A stretch of DNA of 6,960 bases from Verrucomicrobiota bacterium (GTDB lineage Bacteria; Verrucomicrobiota; Verrucomicrobiia; Limisphaerales; UBA11320): assembly GCA_016871475.1 (NCBI GenBank), contig VHDG01000210.1:1-6960 (forward strand), in the 5' to 3' direction. Positions 1 to 6,095 of the stretch are shown piece by piece. The notes under the pieces were generated by a model. It did not search any database. It was not told the DNA's origin and saw only the letters and a program-made list of their open reading frames with translations. Position 1 is the first letter of the stretch. Each line of letters opens with the position of its first letter. A program made the translations under genes and the position numbers.

Positions 1-15
1 TGCGTTCAAATTAGT

Positions 16-84
16 GGTCGGGCAATCGACGCCAAGGAGGTGGGGGTGGAGAACCCCGCTGAAGAAACGTTCGATCACCCGACC
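16..84. repeat. Imperfect inverted repeat with inner hairpin, possible structured RNA
   Basis: GGTCGGG (16-22) pairs with CCCGACC (78-84). After a CA/CA mismatch, ATCG (25-28) pairs with CGAT (72-75), and ACG (29-31) pairs with CGT (68-70) across a one-base bulge. Inside the loop GGGGT (43-47) pairs with ACCCC (53-57) around GGAGA. The Shine-Dalgarno-like AAGGAGG (34-40) sits in the internal loop. Together this resembles a leader or small structured RNA, but I cannot match it to a known family and no covariation can be judged from one sequence. Confidence 0.3.
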
Positions 85-112
85 GCTGACCTGAATAGCT
101 CTGATAGGCGGG

Positions 113-122
113 TGTTGCAACA
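113..122. repeat. Perfect 10-bp palindrome TGTTGCAACA
   Basis: TGTTGCAACA is an exact dyad. A second TGTT lies 14 bases downstream (127-130), and an A8 run begins at 132. Such a short dyad beside an A-tract could be a repressor operator for a gene beyond the left edge, but a 10-bp palindrome can also arise by chance. Confidence 0.2.
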
Positions 123-365
123 AGAATGTTCAAAAAAAACGATAAAAGTTTTCACCATTCATGAGCCGTCCAGCGGTGGCTGGTCCTCGCTTCGCAAGGC
201 ATACCAAAATGCACCGCTCCACCTCCGCTTTTCGGATGGTTTGACGTGCTGATTCAGCCCCCCAGCGCCGCTCACAGATCCACAGTCCCATGAGACGAGG
301 TGTCCCCATCTCCACCCTGATGCCTGGACGCAGCCGGGTCCTGCCGGGTGTGGGATGGATTGAGA

Positions 366-417
366 CATCACATTGGCTGCAGAACGGAATCCCGACGTGG
401 AGCAGCCGAATGTGATG
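366..417 (-). terminator. Strong bulged hairpin downstream of the operon, possible terminator
   Basis: CATCACATT (366-374) pairs with AATGTGATG (409-417), and GGCTGC (375-380) pairs with GCAGCC (402-407). The only irregularity is an unpaired G at 408, giving a 15-bp stem with a 21-base loop. Beyond one mismatch, two further pairs are possible (363-364 with 419-420). The stem begins 26 bases past the stop codon of the DUF1501 gene, where a 3' end or RNA-stabilising structure is expected. No T-run follows on either strand, so it is not a textbook intrinsic terminator. It may stabilise the transcript, act with Rho, or be a dispersed repeat. Confidence 0.45.
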
Positions 418-443
418 CCTGCACCTTTCTGTGAATCCGGGCA

Positions 444-1901
444 CTAAGCCAGGATCTGATCCACCACCCGTGCCTGCTTGCCATCTGTCAGGCTCAGTTC
501 GCGACCTGCTCGCCGGTAAATCAGTTGCTTGTGGTCCAGTCCAAAGAGATGCAGCACCGTGGCGTGGTAATCGTGATGGGTCACTATGTCCTTCACAGCA
601 TGATGGCTCCATTCATCAGTTTCCCCATACGCCAATCCGCCCCGAATCCCACCCCCAGCAAGCCACATCGTGAACCCATAAGTGTTGTGATCTCTCCCCA
701 CGCGTTCCTTGCCCAGATCGTTTTGAATCACAGGAAGCCGTCCCATCTCACCTCCCCAGTGGACGAGTGTGCTGTCGAGCAGCCCGAGTGATTTCAGATC
801 CTGGATGAGTGCGGCAACGGGCTGGTCCGTGCGGCCACATAGATCTGGCAAGGCTTTCTGGATGCCGCTGTGGTGGTCCCAACTCTGCCCGTTGTTGATC
901 ACCTGGACGAAGCGTACGCCTCGCTCAACCAATCGGCGGGCTATCAGACACCTCGTCGCATAGTCGCGGGTCACCTCGTTGTCCAAACCATACAGCTTTC
1001 GTGTGGCCTCGCTCTCTCGTGAGACGTCCATGGCCTCCTTGGCCGCAAGCTGCATGCGGGCCGCGAGTTCGAAGCTCGCAATCCGCGCCTCCAGATCGAG
1101 TTCATCCGGGTGAAGCTGTCGGTGTTCCTGATTCATGGATCTCAGGAGGTCCAGCTGCCGTGCTTGGGCTTCCCCCCTCAGATGATCCGGCGCGTCCAGG
1201 TTGAGAAGGCGGGGTTCCCTCGCACGGATGACGGAGCCCTGATAGACGGATGGGAGCCAGCCGCTGCTCCAGTTGTGATCGGCGAGCAGGGGAGCGCCGC
1301 TGGGGTGGGTGAGAGTGACGAAAGCAGGCAGGTCCTGGCTCTCACAGCCCAATCCGTAGTTCAACCAACTCCCAAGCGTGGGGGCTCCCGCCGAAATGCG
1401 GCCACCGGTCAGGGCATAGAGCGACTGTCCGTGGTTGTTCACTCCGGTGTGCATGGATCGAATCACACAGATGTCATCTGCCACATTCGCGAGGTGCGGC
1501 AGGAGGTCCGACATCTCTGTCCCACTTTGCCCCCTGGGTTTGAAGTCCCAAAGGGCAGGGAGAACCTTCGCGCTGGCCTGGCCGGCGTTGTCATATTTCA
1601 GCTCACCTGGAAATTTCCTGCCCTCGTATTCCTTAAGCTTGGGCTTGGGATCAAATAGATCGATCTGGCTTGGGCCCCCGATCATCAGGATGGAGATCAT
1701 GGCCCGAGCCTTCGCGGGCCGCATCGGGGGTTTGGGCGTCAGATCATACGACTTTCTCTCCAGCTCCGGCCGTGCGGGCTCGGCAAGGAGGCCTTGGCGC
1801 TGAAGCATCCAGGCCAGGGCGGTGCCCCCAAGCCCGAACGAGTTCGCTTGAAGAAAATGACGCCGGGAACAGAAGCCATTCGTTCTTGGGTGCGGATTCA
1901 T
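444..1901 (-). CDS. DUF1501 domain-containing protein, Tat-exported
   Basis: This 485-residue protein belongs to the DUF1501 family, which has an alkaline phosphatase/sulfatase-like fold. Its substrate is unknown, so no reaction is assigned. Residues 12-33 form a twin-arginine signal (SRRHFLQ followed by a hydrophobic stretch), implying export in folded, probably metal-loaded form. Family landmarks are GGPSQIDLFDPKP (75-87), MHTGVNNHG (150-158), HPSGAPLLADHNWSSGWLP (199-217), WDHHSG (341-346), HWGGEMGR (381-388), GRDHNTYGFTMWLAGGG (402-418) and HHDYHATVLHLFGLDH (442-457). D81, D84, H343, H344, E385, D404, H405, H442, H443 and H446 are plausible metal ligands by analogy with the superfamily. 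Length is normal and the frame is intact. The ATG at 1901 gives the complete Tat signal. It lies 3 bases after the stop of the upstream PSCyt/DUF1553 gene, so translational coupling is likely. It is the last gene of the leftward operon. Confidence 0.93.
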   Translation of the reverse strand: MNPHPRTNGFCSRRHFLQANSFGLGGTALAWMLQRQGLLAEPARPELERKSYDLTPKPPMRPAKARAMISILMIGGPSQIDLFDPKPKLKEYEGRKFPGELKYDNAGQASAKVLPALWDFKPRGQSGTEMSDLLPHLANVADDICVIRSMHTGVNNHGQSLYALTGGRISAGAPTLGSWLNYGLGCESQDLPAFVTLTHPSGAPLLADHNWSSGWLPSVYQGSVIRAREPRLLNLDAPDHLRGEAQARQLDLLRSMNQEHRQLHPDELDLEARIASFELAARMQLAAKEAMDVSRESEATRKLYGLDNEVTRDYATRCLIARRLVERGVRFVQVINNGQSWDHHSGIQKALPDLCGRTDQPVAALIQDLKSLGLLDSTLVHWGGEMGRLPVIQNDLGKERVGRDHNTYGFTMWLAGGGIRGGLAYGETDEWSHHAVKDIVTHHDYHATVLHLFGLDHKQLIYRRAGRELSLTDGKQARVVDQILA

Positions 1902-1904
1902 GGG

Positions 1905-4535
1905 TCAGTCCAGATAAAGAAACGGATTCGATCCGATGACGGCCTGGCAAAGGCTCGCCAGGGCATGGAAGGATGGATCGGGTGTTGACGCTGTATCCGT
2001 CTTGGCACCCGCCTGCGTCTTCGGCGGGGTCCGTAGCCGGACGCTCTCCGTCTGCTCAGCCAGATAGACGAGGCTTTGCTCCAGCAGGTTGGGAGGGACC
2101 GGACGAGACAGCCCGAGCCGCCATAGACGGTCAATCTGTTTTCTAAGATCCCCCGGGTGCTCGCCTCGAAGTCGTGCAGCCAGGTCCTCGGATCGTGCCA
2201 GGATGAACGGATCGTTCAAAAGCATGAGCGCCTGCGTTGCTGCTGTGGATGTCGGTCTGATCTCGCAGTTGGGCGTCATCGCCGGCGCATCGAAAGTCTC
2301 CACCATGTCGAGCGTCATGGTTCGTCGCCATTGGAGGTAGATGCTTCGACGGAACTCCTCGGTTCCCAGGCCGCCCGCCCCGGTGGGATCTCCGTTGCCA
2401 TCTCTCATCTGTGATCCCGCGACCACTTGCCCATGGTTGTTGAAGGCCACCGGAACCGGGGAGCCAAACATCCTGGGGTTGAGCTTGCCCGAAATTGCCA
2501 GCCAGCTGTCCCGCAGGGCTTCAGCATCCAATCGACGCAGCCTGAACCTTCCCAGGAGACGGTTGTCCGGATCGACCTGCGCCGCTCGAGGGTTTGCAGA
2601 GCTCTGACGGTAGGCGGCGCTCAGGACGAGCGTTCTGAGGAACGGTTTGACCTTCCAGTCTCCATCCACGAGTTCCGAAGCCAGCCAGTCCAGGAGCTCG
2701 GGGTGCGAAGGACGCTCTCCGAGAAAACCCAAATCTCCAAGCGTGGGTGCGATGCCGCTTCCAAAAAGGTGGCTCCACAATCGATTCGCAAGCACTCGGG
2801 GTGGAAGAGGGTGTTTGCCATCGACGAGTGACCGCGCAAGAGCGAGTCGTCGGCCAGAGGTGCCGCGGGCCGTGTTCGTGGGTGCCGATGTCGAAATCCT
2901 TGCCTCATCCCCAAGGACCGCCAGCGCGCCCGGCGACACCTTGTCCCTGGGTTGCTTGTGATCGCCACGATGGAACAGAAAGGTGTCCGGTGTGGATCCA
3001 GGTTCCTCCACCAGCGCATGAACCATTGGGTCGGGCGGCTTGGATGCCCGTTCCTGGGTCGCGCGCTCACGGACGGCAGCCACCTTTTTTGCGCCTTCCG
3101 GGTTGATCTCGCCCAGGATGATGTGGTCCTGGAAGGTGGGGAACTCTCGGAGCAGCTTTTTCTGAGCGTCCGTTCGGTTCGCAGCAGGGGTTTTGCGTGC
3201 GGCCATCACGGGTTCCTTCTGCTCCGGAGGCACCAGCTCGAGCTGCTTCGCCACAAACTCTTCGATCAGATCGTCGTGAAGTTTTTGAGCCTCCTTGTCG
3301 ATCTGGACTGCGGCCTGCTCGATACACTGCGACAGCTTCCGATCATCGTTCGCCATGAGCGACACCATGCGCTGACCAGGATTTTTCCAGCGTTTCCAGT
3401 CGAACGCTGGTTCGAAGAACGCGCGCATCGCGTAATAGTCCTCCTGCGAAATGGGATCGTATCGATGATCATGGCACTGGGCACACTGGACAGTGAGTCC
3501 CAGCAGGGATGAGGACACGATTTGAAGTGTGTCTGCGATCACTTGGTTGCGGGCTAGATCCGCGTCTGCCGGGCCATCGCCTGTTGGATCCGGGGCCATT
3601 CTGAGAAACCCGGTGGCGATGAGCTTGTCCAGGTCGCCTTCCCCGAGGGTCTCAAAGGGCGGTTGGATGAGTTCATCGCCCGCGAGCTGTTCAATGATGA
3701 ACTGGTTGAGCGGCTTGTCTGAGTTGAACGCGCGGATGACGTAGTCGCGATATCGCCAGGCCCAGCTTCGTTCGGAATCGGTATCGCCCCCTCCGTTGGA
3801 GTCCGCATAGCCGGCCACGTCGAGCCAGTGCCGGGCCCATCGTTCTCCAAAGTGCGGTGAAGCAAGATACTGATCTGCGAGTCTCGCGTAGGATGCGTCA
3901 GAGGGATCGGATACGAACTTTTCCACATCCTCGGGTTCGGGTGGCAGGCCGGTGAGATCGAATGAAAGCCTGCGGATCAAAACCCGAGGCTCGGCCGGAT
4001 TGGCGAAACTCAGTCCCTTTTGCTCAAGAGCAGCGAGCAGGAACTGATCGACGGGATTCTTCGAAGGGCCCGGCTTCGTCGGAGACAAGGGTGTGCGCTT
4101 ACGGATGGGTTGGAAGGCCCAGAAAGATCGCTCTTCTTCGGTGATAAAGAAGCGGGGTGGTTGATCCGGTTCCGGGCGGAGCGTGGGGGCTCCTTGCTCG
4201 ATCCACTGCCTGATTTTTGACACCGCTTCTGCCGGCAGGGGCTTGCCTTCCTTGGGCATCTCCCCTGACTCAATCACCTCCAGGAGTTTGCTTTCGTTGG
4301 GATGCCCTGGTTTGACAATCCTGCGGCCTGGGTTGTTGGTGGAAGCGTCCACCATGAGTTTCCTCAGCCTAAGGTCGACCCCAGCTTTGGGTTTGTCGTT
4401 TTCGCCGTGACAATGAAAGCAATGGGCTTTCAGCAACGGCCGAATCTCTCGTTCGAAAGATATCACCGGCACAGAGGCCTCTGCCCAAAGCGCCGCAAAT
4501 CCAAACGACAGGAAGCAGCAAGCTGATCGTCGCAT
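1905..4535 (-). CDS. PSCyt1-DUF1549-DUF1553 planctomycete-type cytochrome c protein
   Basis: This 876-residue exported protein has the three-part architecture typical of Planctomycetota and Verrucomicrobiota. Residues 1-21 or so are a Sec-type signal (MRRSACCFLSFGFAALWAEA). PSCyt1 spans about 27-125, with haem motif CFHCH (39-43) and a candidate axial Met in SGEMPKEG (M93). DUF1549 (PSCyt2) spans about 160-380 and carries LTGLPP, FGERWARHWLDVAGYADS and a second CxxCH, CAQCHDH (351-357). A charged, probably helical linker covers about 399-504. DUF1553 (PSD1) spans about 560-830, with RVLANRLWSHLFG and LLDWLASELV. The C-terminus (ALASLCQAVIGSNPFLYLD) is the usual family ending. A periplasmic redox role is inferred from the haem motifs; no substrate is established. 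I chose the ATG at 4535 because it starts directly at the signal peptide. GTG 4559 is an alternative with AAGGA 10 bases upstream, and the frame stays open to a TTG at 4598. The stop lies 3 bases before the DUF1501 start. Confidence 0.93.
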   Translation of the reverse strand: MRRSACCFLSFGFAALWAEASVPVISFEREIRPLLKAHCFHCHGENDKPKAGVDLRLRKLMVDASTNNPGRRIVKPGHPNESKLLEVIESGEMPKEGKPLPAEAVSKIRQWIEQGAPTLRPEPDQPPRFFITEEERSFWAFQPIRKRTPLSPTKPGPSKNPVDQFLLAALEQKGLSFANPAEPRVLIRRLSFDLTGLPPEPEDVEKFVSDPSDASYARLADQYLASPHFGERWARHWLDVAGYADSNGGGDTDSERSWAWRYRDYVIRAFNSDKPLNQFIIEQLAGDELIQPPFETLGEGDLDKLIATGFLRMAPDPTGDGPADADLARNQVIADTLQIVSSSLLGLTVQCAQCHDHRYDPISQEDYYAMRAFFEPAFDWKRWKNPGQRMVSLMANDDRKLSQCIEQAAVQIDKEAQKLHDDLIEEFVAKQLELVPPEQKEPVMAARKTPAANRTDAQKKLLREFPTFQDHIILGEINPEGAKKVAAVRERATQERASKPPDPMVHALVEEPGSTPDTFLFHRGDHKQPRDKVSPGALAVLGDEARISTSAPTNTARGTSGRRLALARSLVDGKHPLPPRVLANRLWSHLFGSGIAPTLGDLGFLGERPSHPELLDWLASELVDGDWKVKPFLRTLVLSAAYRQSSANPRAAQVDPDNRLLGRFRLRRLDAEALRDSWLAISGKLNPRMFGSPVPVAFNNHGQVVAGSQMRDGNGDPTGAGGLGTEEFRRSIYLQWRRTMTLDMVETFDAPAMTPNCEIRPTSTAATQALMLLNDPFILARSEDLAARLRGEHPGDLRKQIDRLWRLGLSRPVPPNLLEQSLVYLAEQTESVRLRTPPKTQAGAKTDTASTPDPSFHALASLCQAVIGSNPFLYLD

Positions 4536-4569
4536 CGAATGGAACCAAACGGGGATCACAGTGGAGCGA

Positions 4570-4574
4570 TCCTT
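4570..4574 (-). promoter_or_regulatory. Shine-Dalgarno-like AAGGA supporting an alternative GTG start
   Basis: Read on the minus strand, AAGGA lies 10 bases before the GTG at 4559, which is in frame with the PSCyt1 protein. It is the only purine-rich site in the 88-base gap between the beta-propeller stop and the ATG at 4535. If used, it adds eight residues (MIPVWFHS) in front of the signal peptide, which would still function. The spacing is longer than ideal, so the ATG remains my first choice. Confidence 0.25.
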
Positions 4575-4623
4575 AACAGAAATGGGGAACTCAGGCAATC
4601 ACGCGTGTTGGAACATCGCTCTC

Positions 4624-5961
4624 CTACGGGGCTGCCACGCAATAGAGGAAGCGCTCGCCTCGGAGGAAAATCTCCGAGCCGGCCACGGCAGCCGTCGCGC
4701 TGAAGGAATCCTTGAGCTGGTTCAAACTCACGATCTCGTTCTTCTCGTCGTGACGCAGCACGACCGTCGAACCATCCCTGCCTGTGACATAGATGTGGCC
4801 GCCCGCACCCACAGGTGTTGAGAAGATGAAGTCCCGGATTCCTTCCAATCGTAAAGGCTCACCCAGAAACTGGCCCGTTTGCGGGTCCAGCCGTGAGAGG
4901 ACGTTCTGGTTGTGTCGGACAAAATACATTCGATCCCCGTACAGAATCGGCGAAGGCACGTACGGCGTCAGGCGACCCAGTTTCCAAGCCACATGCTCGG
5001 ACCCTGTGACATCCCCGCGGGCGCCTGAAACCCGGATTCCCATCATGGCTTGCACGTAGTAGCTGTTTCCCGTCACCAGCATTCCTTTGTGATAGATGGG
5101 CGAGGCTACGACGTTGTCGGTAAGGCCGGCGCATTGCCAGATCTCATGCCCGGTATCCACGTCATAACCCCGAACCCGCTTTGTTGCAGCGACCACAACC
5201 TGGGATTTCCCGTCGCATTCGATAACCAACGGGGTGGACCAGGATGTCTTCTCATCACGCTTGGTTTTCCAGACTTCACGGCCTGTGACCTTGTGAAATG
5301 CGCGGATGAAACAGTCGCCTTCCTGATCCCAGTTCACGATGAGCAGCTCACGGTGGAGGACGGGGGAGCTTCCTTCTCCATGTGCGTGGTGGGTGCTCAT
5401 CTTGCCCAGGTGGTTTGTCCAGAGGACGGTGCCGTTGAAGTCGAGGCAATAAAGGCCTCGAGAGCCGAAGAAGGCATAAATCCGCTCACCATCCGTGACC
5501 GGAGATGCAGAGGCCTGGCTTCCGGTGGTGTGACCGCCTTCGTGGGGCCATTCTTCGCAGACAACCTTTGACCAGAGGGTGGCACCGTTGGTGCGGTTCA
5601 GGGCGGTGACCCTAAACTCATGGACGTGGGTCACAGGCACGCTGTCATGCACCCCCGGCGCGGAGTCATGAACCGCTGGTTTGGCTTCACCGATGGGGGC
5701 TGCTGTGAGAACGAAAACACGATGGCCCCAGACGATGGGGGAGGAGTGGCCTGCACCGGGGAGTTGTATTTTCCATCTGACGTTTTCCGATTCGCTCCAC
5801 CGGATGGGTGGCCTTGCTGACGGGGAAGTACCGTTGCTCAACGGCCCGCGCCAGTTGGGCCAGGTTTCGTTCAGGGCAGGGGAGTCGCCATGAGTGTGGC
5901 AGGGTACTGCCAGAGCAACGAGCAGCAGGATCCTCAACCACCTGAGTTCATTTCCTTTCAT
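4624..5961 (-). CDS. Exported PQQ-binding-like beta-propeller protein (BamB-like fold)
   Basis: This 445-residue exported protein has PQQ-type propeller repeats. Family members are often labelled BamB-like, but here the name describes the fold and not proven outer-membrane assembly. After a Sec signal (residues 1-25, hydrophobic core ILLLVALAV) comes the opening NWRGPLSNGTSPSARPP (36-52). Blades carry the docking pattern 'TG...W': TNGATLWSK (124-132), NGTVLWTNHLG (176-186), TGREVWKTK (227-235) and TGHEIWQCAG (270-279). Other landmarks are PGAGHSSPIVWGHRVF, YAFFGSRGLYCLD, EGSSPVL, TSWSTPLV and TPYVPSPILYGDR. C21 is preceded by Pro, so it does not make a good lipobox. No enzymatic residues are evident; a scaffold or binding role is likely. 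Residues 97-110 contain a tandem heptad (VHDSAPG, VHDSVPV) that looks like a local insertion. I chose the ATG at 5961 because the signal peptide begins there. ATGs at 5970, 5985 and 6081 are also in frame, and none has a ribosome binding site. It is the first gene of the leftward operon. Confidence 0.88.
   Translation of the reverse strand: MKGNELRWLRILLLVALAVPCHTHGDSPALNETWPNWRGPLSNGTSPSARPPIRWSESENVRWKIQLPGAGHSSPIVWGHRVFVLTAAPIGEAKPAVHDSAPGVHDSVPVTHVHEFRVTALNRTNGATLWSKVVCEEWPHEGGHTTGSQASASPVTDGERIYAFFGSRGLYCLDFNGTVLWTNHLGKMSTHHAHGEGSSPVLHRELLIVNWDQEGDCFIRAFHKVTGREVWKTKRDEKTSWSTPLVIECDGKSQVVVAATKRVRGYDVDTGHEIWQCAGLTDNVVASPIYHKGMLVTGNSYYVQAMMGIRVSGARGDVTGSEHVAWKLGRLTPYVPSPILYGDRMYFVRHNQNVLSRLDPQTGQFLGEPLRLEGIRDFIFSTPVGAGGHIYVTGRDGSTVVLRHDEKNEIVSLNQLKDSFSATAAVAGSEIFLRGERFLYCVAAP
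5632..5673 (-). repeat. Tandem 21-base repeat coding for two VHDS-P heptads
   Basis: Two adjacent 21-base units in the beta-propeller gene encode VHDSAPG and VHDSVPV. They lie in the region joining the first two propeller strands, where related proteins as I recall them have a shorter loop. The units differ at several bases, so the duplication is not recent. Confidence 0.5.
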
Positions 5962-6000
5962 ATGGTTCATGGGAGTAGAATCCATGGATTGAAGACCACA

Positions 6001-6062
6001 CAATCTGAAATGAGAGCCCAAAAGTGACCGTTTTGGGTCACTCTTCTCAAGGGTCCAGATTG
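6001..6062. promoter_or_regulatory. Nested inverted repeat in the divergent intergenic region, candidate operator
   Basis: CAATCTG (6001-6007) pairs with CAGATTG (6056-6062), TGAGA (6011-6015) with TCTCA (6045-6049), and CCCAAAA (6017-6023) with TTTTGGG (6031-6037). An overlapping alternative is AGTGACC (6023-6029) with GGTCACT (6036-6042). The two central 7-bp arms are mutually exclusive, since they share bases. The element lies between the divergent starts at 5961 and 6096. That position fits a regulator-binding dyad controlling both transcripts, or a leader hairpin in the leftward mRNA. No known regulator motif is recognised. Confidence 0.4.
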
Positions 6063-6088
6063 CTTGGAACCCGGCGGGCATGCATAGT
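6060..6088 (+). promoter_or_regulatory. Weak sigma-70-like promoter candidate for the ceramidase gene
   Basis: TTGCTT (6060-6065) and CATAGT (6083-6088) are separated by 17 bases. They match the -35 and -10 consensus at three and four of six positions. Transcription would begin close to the ATG at 6096, giving a very short or leaderless mRNA. That would agree with the lack of a good Shine-Dalgarno sequence (only GGGG at 6091-6094, one base before the ATG). The match is weak and could be chance. Confidence 0.2.
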
Positions 6089-6095
6089 CTGGGGC

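Larger units (their letters stand above)
1..443. other. Left flank without a recognised gene
   Basis: I recognise no protein family in any frame here. The plus-strand frame beginning at base 1 is open to a TGA at 250-252, so it could be the tail of a gene entering from the left. It could also be a short ORF starting at GTG 46, because AAGGAGG (34-40) lies 5 bases upstream of that GTG. Its product would be about 68 residues with no recognisable domain. A minus-strand frame is open from about 127 to the left edge and is also unrecognised. A 41-codon plus-strand ATG frame (290-415) runs into the hairpin at 366-417 and has no ribosome binding site. The other structures are an inverted repeat at 16-84, a palindrome at 113-122 and an A8 run at 132-139. 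The stretch is best read as intergenic until homologues are found. Confidence 0.5.

Noticed and set aside
61..84. TTCGATC stretch resembling a tRNA T-loop
   Set aside because: The flanking bases do not form a T-arm stem, and no acceptor or anticodon arm can be built around it.
290..415. 41-codon plus-strand ATG frame in the left flank
   Set aside because: It has no ribosome binding site, no recognisable sequence, and its end is built from the hairpin at 366-417.
130..612. Minus-strand open frame of 160 codons overlapping the end of the DUF1501 gene
   Set aside because: It overlaps a confident gene in another frame, has an unusual Arg/Gly/Pro-rich product and matches no family.
1110..1658. 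Plus-strand open frame of 182 codons opposite the DUF1501 gene
   Set aside because: It lies wholly antisense to a well-supported gene and its product has no recognisable domain.
2952..3512. Plus-strand open frame of 186 codons opposite the PSCyt/DUF1553 gene
   Set aside because: It is antisense to the charged linker region of a confident gene, and high-GC codon use there produces long shadow frames.
4600..4607. Palindrome CACGCGTG between the propeller and PSCyt genes
   Set aside because: Eight bases of dyad symmetry in GC-rich DNA is expected by chance, and no promoter-like sequence accompanies it.
5050..5571. Plus-strand open frame of 173 codons opposite the beta-propeller gene
   Set aside because: It is a shadow of the propeller gene, without a family match or ribosome binding site.
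5962..6081. N-terminal extension of the beta-propeller frame up to the ATG at 6081
   Set aside because: The 40 extra residues would put the signal peptide far inside the protein and would overlay the intergenic inverted repeat; no Shine-Dalgarno supports 6081.
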